Shown piece after piece: positions 36,780 to 47,178 of a stretch of 64,000 bases of DNA. The notes beneath the pieces are model-generated. The model was not told where the DNA came from. It did no database searches and saw nothing but the letters and a program-made list of their open reading frames with translations. The translations under genes and the position numbers were made by a program. The stretch comes from Lepiota brunneoincarnata (Eukaryota > Basidiomycota > Agaricomycetes > Agaricales > Agaricaceae): contig JAEBUN010000045.1 in NCBI GenBank assembly GCA_023014365.1, positions 248,001 to 312,000 of the forward strand, given 5' to 3'. Positions within the stretch are counted from its first letter, which is position 1. Every line of letters begins with the position of its first letter.

Positions 36780-37560
36780 CTGAAGGTCTGCCTGCGACCA
36801 AGCATGCCTCCTCCGCCATCTCCTCAAGCCCAAGGCTTCTCCATGCTCCCCATCCTGCAAGACCCGCCCTCGTTGCTTTTTGTATAGGGCGGCAAAATTC
36901 GCCAGTGCGCGGGAACCCTTGCAGGGTCGTTACGTGGCTATTAAAAGCCCTTGCCACATCATCGGGTTGAACTTGAACGCCAACCACCTTCGCCTTCGCC
37001 TTCGCCTTCGCTCTCGCTCTCGCCCTCGCCCTCGCCCTCACCCTGAACCGCCTCCGTCGCTTCGGCTCTCTCTCTCCTTGGCCATTGGCCCTCCCTCTGC
37101 TCGGCCTGCGTGGCAGCGCTGGAGCTTGGATCCTCCCATGTGCGCAGTGGGAAGATCCAAGCTCCAGCGTAGGGTACGTTTCTGTCTGATCCTTGCTTGC
37201 TCTCACATCTGCTCTTTTCTAGGCCGGTAGAATCCATATACGTTTGGGACATGTTTGGATGATTTTATTTTGGAACCCTTTGACAATTCCTGAGCGCTGT
37301 ACCAGCGCATCTCACTCCGGAGTCTGAGAATTTTAAACCCCCATTTCTGATACAATTTTTGTTTGTTTATTGATTTTGTCAACTTGAATTTGTATTTGTG
37401 CTATGTAAAAAGGACTTGGCCTTTGTTGTGAATGTGAATTGAATAGGGTGTCAGACTTTCAACCCGGTGAACTCTTTAGGGCCGGTCAAGTAAAGCCAAA
37501 GACCCGCCTTATGGGCAAGTCTGCCAAGGGAATAAATAGTTTTACCTAGTCCAACGTTAA
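36780..37560 (+). repeat. dispersed repeat module, copy 1
   Basis: Aligns by eye with 52980-53725: CTCAAGCCCAAGGC, GCCAGTGCGCGGGAACCCTTGCAGGG, a 45-bp inverted repeat (GGAGCTTGG...CCAAGCTCC at about 37118-37163), TTCTGTCTG..TTTGCTCTCAC, TGAGCGCTGTACCAGCGCATC and TTTTACCTAG. A CTTCGC/CTCGCC hexamer run (36990-37050) is inserted in this copy only. Both copies end just upstream of a gene. Confidence 0.75.
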
Positions 37561-37773
37561 GTAAACAAGTCCCGCCTGGCTGCTAGCAGCCCAGCCACCA
37601 AGCAACTGAAAAAATGCCCAAGGAAAAGTCCTCCAGGCAAGAAAAAGTTCAAAAGATGGACAAGGTGGGTTTGCATATACAGCTCGCTCTGCGCTTGGGG
37701 GCTTTGGCTGAACCAGCATACCCAGCCAGCTGAAAGGGGCCAGAAAATTCCACCCCCTCCACCCAGGTTGTAT

Positions 37774-39208
37774 ATGATGAAAGAAGCCTTGTGCGGCAGC
37801 AGGAACAGAAGTAGGAGCCCCGCTGTAAGACTTCAAATGACCCTGGAGCAGGCAGAGCGTAGGGTTGGGGATTTCTTACTTTATGCAGACATGTACAGAA
37901 TGCCTTTTACGCATGAAGACCTGAAGGCCCAAAACGGTCGCTTGGATGAAAGAAAGGCCGAGCTGGAGGCATTTTGCAACAAGGAACTGGGACCTGGGCA
38001 GCCTAGCCGGCCATTCTCTGCTCAATACTTCGACAGGGACGGCAAACCGCTGTTCTTTTACTTTGGAGTGAGAAGGAGAAGTGACCGGGTGGGTTGGCTC
38101 GCATGACTGATCCTGTAAACTCATTTGCTTACTGGAGCATCAGGAGCTCAAGCGGCCGGTTGACCTGGGTGGAGACCTTTCGGTTCAATACCAAGGTAGG
38201 ACGGTGCTAGACATGCACCGCGGTGACCTGGTTGAGGATGGGATAGGAGTAAGTGGCCTCTTTCGTGCTATATTGATTATTAAGCTTTGGCAGGACCGGT
38301 TAGCCAAGGCCTACCAGCATGCTACGCAGGCGCTGTGCGCTGTGGTGAAGCCAAAGGCATGCACCAGCGCAGACAAGAGGCACAAATCTGGGGACTTGGA
38401 TGGAGGGGTGCTGAGATACAGGGTCCAAGGGTCAGGGGAACTACGGGAGGAGAGCACCGGAGTACTCCACCTTGTTCAAGGGTGGATACAGCAGGGCCAA
38501 AGAGAGCGGGTGAGTGCTGCCGCTCCGTGGAACAAGGTATAATACATACGATCCTGAACGTATCTTAGGGCCTGTACCTCTCAGAACCCATGTCAAGAAG
38601 TGGAACGGCAGCAGGAGCGGTGGCTGGGTACTACTTTGAGACGAGCCCGGTGGCCAAGATTTTGGCCATTATGTTCAAGGCGACGTTCCCGAGCATGTAC
38701 GCCAAGTATGAGAAAGCTTTCGAGGCGGGAGCTTGGTTCCAGGATGGAAGAGACCCGGGACCTTGGCTGGGAAGAGCCATCATATACAAGCTCCAAGGTG
38801 ATCTGCATGTGGACGACAAGGATTTTGGGCCAGCGGCATGTTTTCCATGCGGTGATTTCATAGGGGGGGAGATGTGCCTTCCCCAATTTGGAGCCAAATT
38901 CTCGTCTGTACCCCTCCCTTCCTTACTCTCGCCGTCCTCGCTCTAATGCCTTGATCTTCATCAGATATTTTCCAGGACATGTCTGTCTCTTTGAGTCAGC
39001 AGACATATGGCACAAAGTCTGTCTCTACCAACCGCTCCCCCACAACCCTTCAATACCCTCCCTGACCCCAGGAAGAATTTCCACTGTCTTTTTCTTCCCT
39101 GAAGCCAGCTATGAGATTCTCAAGGACAAAGAGAAGGAGTGGGGGTTAAGGACAAACTATGGAAGGGGGGGAAGCCTAGAGGACAAGCTGATCTGCAAGA
39201 GGATGTGA
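37774..39208 (+). CDS. TET/JBP-like 2-oxoglutarate Fe(II) dioxygenase
   Basis: 2OG-Fe(II) oxygenases of the TET/JBP group oxidise methylated bases in DNA. Exons 37774-38088, 38144-38248, 38294-38509, 38569-about 38904 and one from about 38965 join in phase to about 370 residues. Metal ligands are visible: HVDDKD (His codon 38806, Asp 38812), and distal His in SADIWHKVCLY (39011). Between them lie PCGDFIGGEMCLPQFGAKF and YFPGHVCLFES, matching the family layout (glycine turn, 'PG' strand before the distal His), and GRISTVFFF supplies the Arg expected to hold 2-oxoglutarate. Start uncertain: an upstream ATG at about 37614 (MPKEKSSRQEK) may add an exon but its phase does not fit. TET/JBP assignment is by motif and by the known expansion of this family in basidiomycetes; the dioxygenase fold itself is firmer. 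Confidence 0.72.
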
Positions 39209-39324
39209 GGGATGAAGCCTAGCCTGCATGCAGAATTGGTTCCTGCACACATTTGTACTTAGATTCTGAAGTGAAAGTGAAGGGAAACCATGTGAAACCC
39301 ATCCAAAAGAAAATCGAAACGATA

Positions 39325-39405
39325 GCGGCTCCGTTGGCCTGGGCGCTCCCAGTTTCTTGATCCGGGGTTTGATCCGGGTGGGGCAGTCGTTACATGTGCA
39401 GCCTC
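39325..39405 (-). repeat. short dispersed repeat (copy)
   Basis: Minus strand: GGCTGCACATGTAACGACTG, CCCCACCCGGATCAAACCCC, GGATCAAGAAACTGGGAG. Lies between the two dioxygenase genes. Confidence 0.6.
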
Positions 39406-39681
39406 TTAGGGACTTGTTCTCTTGAGAGAACTAAGCTACAACGGTGTGGAGAGCGCTCCCAGGTGCTATGGTCCAAGATTCGTCCCTTAGTCTTCGTTTT
39501 TTCTCAGTTTCTCAGACGCACTCGTTCGTTGGCACAGCCACAACCATCACGTGACCAAGGTTCGTTTCCTATATACGGTAACCGTGACTTTCTTTCGCGC
39601 TGTCCCAAGCCCGCCAACCCTACCCATACCTGGAAACGCTTGGCACTGATCTTGAACCCATCGCGCCCACAAGCTTGCAAA

Positions 39682-42114
39682 ATGCAATTCATCGAATGCG
39701 CCCCCAATGGAGACGGTCAGGTCAAGCCCGTAGCTCCGTAAGTCGTTTCCGATCAGATTCTCCAATATTAATTATAGATCTGCCTGTTAGTATCACCAAT
39801 CCGGACGCGCCGGAGGAGCAGAGGAAGAGGAAGAAAGCGGAACGAATGAGGGCCAAAAGGTTGGTGCCGGAGAAGCCACAGACCGCGATTCTGACCATTT
39901 CCCGTTAGGGCCAGGGACAGGGAGGAAAGGGCTCAAAAAGCGTGAGATTTGCTTTTCATACGCGTCTATGTCCACTCATGGATAGCAGCCGGGCGGAGGG
40001 GTCGGGGTCAAGCCCGGCCAAGAAAAAAAGAAAGGCGGAGTGAGTGCTTGCCTGTACCTTCGCCGCTGATCTCAACTCCCTTCCACTTAGGGCTGCACAA
40101 TACGACATGGCGGGGGCAAGCCATGCGCCGGGTGATATTGTAATGCGTTCACCGACGCCTGAGGCGGTCGACGGGGGCGAAATGTGTCCGCCAGCCCTCG
40201 GTGACCTGGCGGCCGGACTGATTACAATGCGTTCACCGACGCCTGAGGCTGTCAACGGCGACGGCGAAATGGGTCCGCCAACCCTCGCTGATCCGGCGGC
40301 GGCCAGAGTTGTTGCAATGCGTCCACCCACGCCTGAGGTCGTGAGTGGCAGCGAGGTGGGTCCGCCAGCCCTCACCGACCCGGCGGCCGGAGCTGTTGGT
40401 CAAGAAGAAGAAGGGCCCTCGCAGGAACCCTCGCGCGCGGCAGTCAAGCATGATTGGGTGACAGGAGTGCTCGGGGAGGAAATTTCCCAAGATGCGCCGA
40501 CAGTTGAGTGGGCAAATGGAACGAAGACGGTGCTGCCGTTCATTCCAAGCAATGATGGGGAGGACAGAAATGTACTGTATAAGGTGGGTATTTTTTCTAT
40601 ATAGAAAGCATGTACATAGGCTGAGATTTGAACTATAGGATGAGAAAGCGGTGAGACTGTTGGCGGAACGGGCAGTGGACTGGGAAGGGTGCGAGTTCGT
40701 GAGATGTCTCCGAGGAAGTCAGGATGGGAACGCGGGGGACCTTGTGGAGGAGTGCCGGCACCTCCTGGCTAGGGGGTTTGTGGTAGTAGTGAAGGACTTT
40801 GAACGGAGGAGGCCTGAACCACTCACGCTGGAGTTCCTGGAGAAGAGAAAGCTGGAGGTGAATCACCTTCCAAGGGACTTTCATGGTAAGAAGTATGGTT
40901 CTAGCAAGGGGATGGAATGGGCTAATGTCTGGCTCAGATGCGATGTTGAGGGCAGTTGAACCTAGCCAGCCGTACCACTTGGGGACGCTGAGTGAGTTCT
41001 TGGGAAATGTGAGGAATCAGAACGTGGTCCAGTGCATCCTGGATCTGCCTTCCCCCGACCTGAACCGTCCGGCGATAGCAGAGTGAGTGTATAGGATTGT
41101 GTGGATAGGCAGCTGGGCTTAAACTGGTTACCAGAGGTCTAGATGATGCGACGCCGGCGCTCCTGTTCTCCTGCACAGATGTGTTGCAGGCTCCGCCGGG
41201 GAAATGCCAGGGGCACGCGCTGAAGAGCAGGAAATGGGAGCTCATCCACCACGGTGGGTTTCACACATATGCGCACAAGGATGCGGATGGGCATGGGACG
41301 TTCGTGCGGGTGCTGTCAGGGGTGAAAATGTGGGTGGTGATTCGGCCAGAAAAAGTTGTGGGGGCGAAAGGCAAGGGGGAGCTGAATAGGGCGAACGAGG
41401 TGATGGTGAAAGTTGGGATTGATGAGAGGAACGGGGAGGAAGTTGCAGGATGGCTGGACACGGCGACTGAGGCGTCGTTGATTCAGGCTGAACCGGGAGA
41501 TCTGGTGCAAGTACCCCCTGTTTTTTACTTAGAGAAAGGATGCTAAAAGCAGGGCAACAGAATCATGCCGCCTGGAACGTGGCATGAAGTGTACACGCCA
41601 TGCAAAAGTTTTGCTACGGGGGGGCACTTCATCTCGTACGACACGATGCATCTGATGGAGGCCTCCCGGCGGTTTGACCACACGAAGGGCAAGGCGTCTA
41701 CGAATGCACACCATCCGGAGCTGTTTACCACGCTGTGCTATATGACGGTGGCGATGCTGCGGACAGATGGCAGAAGTGAGTTCTGGTGATCTTGGATCTG
41801 GATTGGTGGAAGTAACCTGTGCTGTAGGGTTTTTGAAGAAGCCGGTTGTTTTGCTATGCAAGATGGTAATACACCCGAACGCTTACACGCAGCAGGGTGT
41901 GGGGAATGAGAGGTGGAAAGAGGAGTCTGAGAAGGAGGCCAAGGTGCTTGCGACCAAGGTGGCGAAAGCGATCCTTAAACTGGATGCTGCGTACTCTCGG
42001 GATGATTTCCTATTCCAAGGGAAGGATTGGATGGATCCGTTGGATGAGATAGACCTGAGGCCGGTGTTCGGTCAGTTTGAGGGTGGAGCGGGGAGCATTA
42101 GAAGGGGCGGGTAG
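39682..42114 (+). CDS. JmjC-like 2OG Fe(II) dioxygenase with N-terminal low-complexity region
   Basis: JmjC oxygenases demethylate or hydroxylate proteins, often histones. From ATG 39682 (MQFIECAPNGDGQVK) small exons give a basic stretch (QRKRKKAERMRAKR, KKKRK; nuclear signal likely). Next come three 27-30-residue repeats starting MRSPTPEAV / MRSPTPEAV / MRPPTPEVV (40141-40400). The folded part: FVVVVKDFERRRPEPLT, PYHLGTLSEFLG, ALLFSCTDVLQAP, HTYAHKDADGHGTF (metal His 41274, Asp 41280), LSGVKMWVVIRP, AEPGDLV, PPGTWHEVYTPCKSFATGGH (distal His 41583), then a helical tail to GSIRRGG-stop. About ten introns; the one at 41508-41550 fits best if the acceptor is at AAAAG before CAGGGC. It is next to and co-directional with the TET/JBP-like gene. 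Substrate unknown. Confidence 0.7.
40141..40400 (+). repeat. three in-frame coding repeats (about 87 bp)
   Basis: ATGCGTTCACCGACGCCTGAGG opens two units and ATGCGTCCACCCACGCCTGAGG the third; each ends in a PPAL/PPTL-x-D-x-AA block. Part of the JmjC-like gene. Confidence 0.8.
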
Positions 42115-42129
42115 TAAATTATGTTTATT

Positions 42130-42420
42130 TATAGAGTTAGGGTTAGGGGAGGGGAGTCAATACACGAGTCGCGACGGTGGGGCGCAACGGGCTGTTGGGG
42201 TTTCCAACTGCCCACCCGTTTCGTCTTATAAAAGACTCATCAGGCGCACGATATCCGTCAGATACCTGCTGTCCAATCGATGGTCGCCGATAGCGATCGA
42301 TTGCGATTTCGATCAATAGATCAAAATCCGCGGAACGTGTACGTAATCCCCCCAATAAATGGGTGAAAATGAATTAAATACTTAGCGTCGAGTTTCGAAA
42401 CCATCGCCGTGCTGACTTTG
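42130..42420 (-). repeat. Penelope pLTR, downstream copy
   Basis: Near-identical to 46090-46380. Starts next to GGGTTAGGGTTAGG-like sequence (42138-42150) and includes an intact hammerhead. Confidence 0.88.
42182..42247 (-). ncRNA. hammerhead ribozyme, intact
   Basis: Minus strand: stem I GCGC, CUGAUGAG core, stem II GUCUU/AAGAC with UUAU loop, GAAA, stem III CGGG/CCCG (plus A-U at the base) closed by GUUGG/CCAAC, then GUU as the predicted cleavage triplet and GCGC closing stem I. All invariant bases are present. Short stem I and a type I layout fit the PLE-borne hammerheads. Confidence 0.88.
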
Positions 42421-42679
42421 GCGCGCGCTTACGCCTGAGAAAAGTCACGTGATCGTGAGTACGGTCACGTGTCATCGGGCTATGTTACCCGCCGCCCGAG
42501 GGCAAGTCACGGGGTAGGGCCGTCACGTGATCACGTGGCAAGCATCATTTTCGCACGGGGTCCATGCGTGAGAACATGTGAAACCCGGCACCGGCGACAT
42601 GAATTGCCGGTGGCGGTGTACTTACCTTAGGTGGCTGTCCTTCCCACGGGTCTGCTAGAGTACGCCCCGCCCGACCGGG

Positions 42680-42715
42680 ACGGTTAGGTCCGGGTTAGGT
42701 CAGGGTTAGGGGTGA
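42680..42715 (-). repeat. degenerate telomere-like repeats
   Basis: GGTTAGGTCCGGGTTAGGTCAGGGTTAGGGG on the plus strand, inside the element's 3' non-coding part; an equivalent block sits at 46640-46680 in the other copy. Confidence 0.75.
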
Positions 42716-43211
42716 GCTTAGTATTAGTAAGCCGCACTCGTTGGGAAGGTAAGGTAGTACTTACCGCAAAAAACGTTCCGCACGGCATATAACCGGCGAA
42801 GAAGCGAGTTAACCGCCACCAGGGAGGAGAACTTACGTTGTTTACCGCTTGACGCGATCGTTACTATTCGAGAGACTTAGGAAGGGGGCATAACCGCCCC
42901 CCCAGACGTGGTTCCGGGTTACGCCGCACCATCTCACCCAAACCGATAAAAGGCCACCTATTTAAAAACCTGTTTTCGCGTGCTGCGATCGAAGCGCAGG
43001 TCGTGCAACCCCGAAGTCTTCAAACAACGAGGTCCCAGGAAGGTTACTCAAGATCAGCAAATATGGGCCGGCCGACATACGGGAATCACCCCGCAGAGGT
43101 CGGTACCCGAACGCCCAGGGATTTCCCCATGTGGGCGCCGACTTGGTACCAGTCGCCGCAGCTAGGTTGTGCGGACAACTACGGCTGGCATGGTATACCA
43201 CGTAAGCCATA

Positions 43212-45989
43212 TCAATCGAAGTTCGCAATCGCGATCCACGGATCAGGCGTTTTCTCACGATGGTGTTCTACCGCCGGAGCGGAAGAAGAGGCCACGGGAG
43301 CTCGAGCTTCTGCGAAGAAGTCGGTTATAAGCGCCTGGCGGTCGCGCCGCGCGAGGACAGAAGCACGCCAGATAGACGTGAGATCCATTATCTGTCGGGT
43401 TCTTTTCTTCGAAACCAACAGACGTCGACCGAAAAGACCGAGTTTATCTAGCCGTAAGAAAGGTCCTTGCCAACCCTCCTCAGTACACCAATCCTTTGCA
43501 CACTCCGCCAAGTCGGGCTCAGCTTCAGCACGCGGGATCTTAGTAAAGAGTCGCATCAGTTCGAACGCCTTCTTAGGAAGGCCTAGTTTCACTATGTCAT
43601 ACGGGAGCGGGACGTTACGCAGCCCCCGCATGTCCAGACGGGCGAAGGTGTTCATAGCCTGCGCCCACCCGGTCTTTATACTGTCCTCAAGTTCTTGAGC
43701 GTTAAACATATCCCAGGAGACGTTGTATTCGCTTTTCAGCACGAGTACGCCATTCGCTGGCGGCACGGACTCCTTAAGCCGTACATCCCAACGTACTCGG
43801 TAGTTATCTCGCAGCCAAGCCGCGATCAACGTCGGAGGGTAGCCACGCGCTATGTAGATATCCGAAGCTTCTCTACAAGCCATCACGTAATCGTCGAAAC
43901 GCGATGAAAGCGCGGCAAGCCTCGATAGCTCCGACACAAAAGTGCCTTTCTTCACATAGAGTGGGTGGAAGCTAATCCAGGGTATGCGCTCGAAGTGGTT
44001 CATCGGCTTCCTGTACGCCTTATGGTGGAGGCGACCGTTTGCCGTAAACAGCATCATGTCCAGGAAGACCATGTATTGATCCGAGGATGACCACGTAATG
44101 GTACAGTTATCGAACCTAAGATTGTCGCTAAGGAGCGCCAGGGCGTCCTTCTCATGATACGCATACACGAGTGCGAGACAATCGTCGATGTAGCGACCGT
44201 AGTACGCTACGTCAGGGGACCGGAGGGCATCGCACTTCTCCTCGAAGTATACGCCGTAAAGGTTCGCGAGATCGGGGCTTGACGCCACACCCATCGCTAG
44301 CCCACGGGCCTGCCGGTAATATTTCCCTTGGAACTGTACCAATAAATTGTCGTCCGCTGCCCGCATGCATTCCCGTAACAGCTGTACTTTAGCTGCTGCA
44401 CGCGTTGCGTCGAAGTCGGTATCATCGACTTCTAACTCGGACTCGGCTAACCATGCGGTGTAATATTCTTCAGCAAAGGAGTGTGCTTTCTGAACATCCA
44501 CATGAGGATAGAATGCGACTACGTCGCCCGAGACAAAGTATAAACGCTTAAGCATACCGTTCTCGAATCGGAACTGCGGTAGCGACAACTTGCTCAATTT
44601 TATCGCCAGGTCTTTTGAACCATGAATAACGTACGGCGCCGATTTAATAATCGGTTTGAGACTTTTAGACACATACTTCCCTGCAGGCCCTTGCGGCACG
44701 GAGTGGCACGGTAAAATCGGCCTGGCGGCTACCGGTGTCTTATGTATTTTTGGAATGACATAAAACGTCGGGATGGAGCTAGGCTCCACCGATAGCTGAC
44801 TCCGGAAAAAGCGGGGAAGCTGCGATTGAATGGCGTAATCTTCCGACATTCTCGCGATGGACTTAATATGTTCGTTCTTATTATAAAGTATATTATACGC
44901 TTCCTGAGCGCCAATCGGTTCGTAATCTACACGATTGGATAATAACGACAATGCCTTCTCAATGATCCAGGCACGCGGGGCAACTGCGCAACCTAAGTTC
45001 TTATCGGTCGCTACTACGACGAGCTCGTGAGACGTCAAGTAGTCGCGGAGTTTGGCCACCGGGGGAGCAAGCGCGTGCTTGTAACGGTCCCCTTCGTGTT
45101 CGTCTGTCGGCATATCAGAAACCATCTTATCGATGGCCCTACGACCGCACCAGACGCCGTACTCGAATACCCTATCTAGCTGGTGCATCGCGACGCGGTT
45201 AGGCTTCGGCGACCAGTAGTCTGGATCAAAGTCGTCTTTAGCATCTTCGGCGTCAGTGGCGCGAAACCACATCGACCAGCGGAGACGATCGACGAAATCG
45301 TCCCAAGCCGAGTTAATTAAACTTAAGTTCGACTTAGTGGGGATCATATACTTAAGTCCCGCACTCAGATGCATGCTTATCTCACGCGGTATATCACAGG
45401 AAATCATATGTATAGCACTACGGTAACGCATGGACTCTAAAACTACAACTGGAGTCCGTAGTACTATGAACCTGTACGCGTGTTGAGGGGTAACCGTCAG
45501 TAGCCAGTCCGGATACGTGCTGGGGTGAGCCCAGTCGAAGGGTTTAGGACTTGCCTTTGGATAGAGGGCCGCTAGCACCTCCTCCTCCCCTTCGCCCTCG
45601 TAAAAGGGATGAGAGCGGGGGACTAGTTCCCCCTCGTTCGCCCTCCTCTTTTCCCGCCTCTGCCGGCGCCCCGCTTGCGTCGTTGGTTGTCCTTGGGGGC
45701 CGGGGCCGCCGTGACTTCCGCCTTCGCTCGTGCGCCTGCTCCTTTGTTGTTCGCAGGGGACTTCTGATAAGAAAGAAAGTAAGTCGGGACAGTCGTGAAG
45801 ATCAGAAGCGTGTAACGACCACGCATTCACCTTATCCCCTTTCTTCTCCTTGGCCTTCAGGATCGCGGCTACCCGCTTATCGACCATCTGAGCGATGGAC
45901 TCGGCGGTGATGGTGGGAGCGGTCGACGGACCAGCGGCCTCGTCAACCTCCATCTCAAAGCTCTCCTTCAGGGCCTTCTTCTTTTCCAT
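43212..45989 (-). CDS. Penelope-like reverse transcriptase, full length
   Basis: Copies element RNA into DNA. The open frame runs 46148-43212 (978 codons), but its first part reads through the ribozyme and telomeric repeat; the first ATG is at 45989 (MEKKKALKESFEMEVDEAAG), which I use. Seen: a basic RRQRREKRR stretch, DKNLGCAVAP, RPILPCHSVPQGPAGKYVS, VSGDVVAFYPHVD (motif A Asp), RGLAMGVASSPDLANLYG (motif B), YIDD catalytic box (codons at 44181-44192), FLDMMLF, and the PLE thumb signature KAYRKPMNHFERIPWISFHP. No C-terminal GIY-YIG endonuclease: the frame ends about 150 residues after the thumb. No internal stop, so the copy may be active. Confidence 0.92.
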   Translation of the reverse strand: MEKKKALKESFEMEVDEAAGPSTAPTITAESIAQMVDKRVAAILKAKEKKGDKVNAWSLHASDLHDCPDLLSFLSEVPCEQQRSRRTSEGGSHGGPGPQGQPTTQAGRRQRREKRRANEGELVPRSHPFYEGEGEEEVLAALYPKASPKPFDWAHPSTYPDWLLTVTPQHAYRFIVLRTPVVVLESMRYRSAIHMISCDIPREISMHLSAGLKYMIPTKSNLSLINSAWDDFVDRLRWSMWFRATDAEDAKDDFDPDYWSPKPNRVAMHQLDRVFEYGVWCGRRAIDKMVSDMPTDEHEGDRYKHALAPPVAKLRDYLTSHELVVVATDKNLGCAVAPRAWIIEKALSLLSNRVDYEPIGAQEAYNILYNKNEHIKSIARMSEDYAIQSQLPRFFRSQLSVEPSSIPTFYVIPKIHKTPVAARPILPCHSVPQGPAGKYVSKSLKPIIKSAPYVIHGSKDLAIKLSKLSLPQFRFENGMLKRLYFVSGDVVAFYPHVDVQKAHSFAEEYYTAWLAESELEVDDTDFDATRAAAKVQLLRECMRAADDNLLVQFQGKYYRQARGLAMGVASSPDLANLYGVYFEEKCDALRSPDVAYYGRYIDDCLALVYAYHEKDALALLSDNLRFDNCTITWSSSDQYMVFLDMMLFTANGRLHHKAYRKPMNHFERIPWISFHPLYVKKGTFVSELSRLAALSSRFDDYVMACREASDIYIARGYPPTLIAAWLRDNYRVRWDVRLKESVPPANGVLVLKSEYNVSWDMFNAQELEDSIKTGWAQAMNTFARLDMRGLRNVPLPYDIVKLGLPKKAFELMRLFTKIPRAEAEPDLAECAKDWCTEEGWQGPFLRLDKLGLFGRRLLVSKKRTRQIMDLTSIWRASVLARRDRQALITDFFAEARAPVASSSAPAVEHHREKTPDPWIAIANFD

Positions 45990-46089
45990 CTTCGATTCCT
46001 CCGCGAGAATCTGATCATCGACAAAGGCAACGGCCCTATCGAAGATGGCGGGAGTGTCCTCTAATAATTCGACGAACTCCCGGAGGATA

Positions 46090-46380
46090 GAAGGGGTTAG
46101 GGTTAGGGAAGGGGGGACTAAAACACGAGTCGCGACGGTGGGGCGCAACGGGTTGTTGGGGTTTCCAACTACCCACCCGTTTCGTCTTATAAAGACTCAT
46201 CAGGCGCACGATATCCGTCAGATACCTGCCGTCCAATCGATTATCGCCGATAGCGATCGATTGCAATTTTGATCGATAGATCAAAATCCGCGGAACGTAT
46301 TAATAATCCCCCCGTTAAAAACAGGTGAAAATAGGATTAAAAACTTAACTTCGAGTTTCAAAACTTACCGCGCTGACTTA
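46090..46380 (-). repeat. Penelope pLTR, upstream copy
   Basis: Lies between the truncated and the complete element. It holds GGGGTTAGGGTTAGGGA at about 46092-46110 and an intact hammerhead. Confidence 0.88.
46143..46207 (-). ncRNA. hammerhead ribozyme, intact
   Basis: Minus strand: GCGC stem I, CUGAUGAG, stem II GUCUU-UAU-AAGAC, GAAA, stem III ACGGGU/ACCCGU extended by GUUGG/CCAAC, cleavage triplet GUU, GCGC. Core bases are all as required. The predicted cut falls at the start of the element's long open frame. Confidence 0.9.
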
Positions 46381-47178
46381 GACGCGCGCTTGCGTCTGGG
46401 AAAAGTCACGTGATCGTGCGACCGGTCACATGCCATCGGGCTATGTTACCCGACGACGGAACAATCCGGGCCGGGGTAGGGCCGTCACGTGACAACGTAA
46501 CAAGGTGCACTTTCGCACGGGGTCCAAGCGTGAGAACTTGTGAAACTCGGCACCGGTGACATGATTTACCGGTGGCGGTGTACTTACCTTAGATGGCTAT
46601 CCTTCCCACGGGTCTGCTAGAGGACGCCCCGCCCGACCGAGCCGGTTAGGTCCGGTTAGGTTCGGGTTCGGGTTAGGGGGTAACATAGTATTAGTATGCC
46701 GCCCTCGTCGGGAAGGTAAGGTAGTACTTACCGCAAAGAACGCTCCGCACGGCATATAACCGGCGTTTTAAAGCGAGTTAACCGCCATCAGGGGTCGAAC
46801 TTACGTTGTTTACCGTCTACGCGAGAGCTAGTATTCGAAAGACTTAGGAAGGGGGCATAACCGCCCCCCCAGACGTGGTTCCGGGTTACGCCGCACCATC
46901 ACACCCAAACCGATAAAAGGCCACCTATTTAAAAACCTGTTTTCGCGTGCTGCGATCGAAGCGCAGGTCGTGCAACCCCGAAGTCTTCTAACAACGGAGT
47001 CCCAGGAAGGTTACTCAAGATCAGCAAATATGGGCCGGCCGACATACGGGAATCACCCCGCAGAGGTCGGTACCCGAACGCCCAGGGATTTCCCCATTTG
47101 GGCGCCGACTTGGTACCAGTCGCCGCAGCTAGGTTGTGCGGACAACTACGGCTGGCATGGTATACCACGTAAGCCATA

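Noticed and set aside
42962..43258. 98-codon minus frame repeated almost identically at 46929-47225
   Set aside because: Its conservation follows from both lying in the duplicated element's 3' region; it overlaps the RT C-terminus and has no family features.
43003..43698. 231-codon plus frame, repeated at 46970-47665
   Set aside because: Antisense shadow of the Penelope RT; duplicated only because the RT is.
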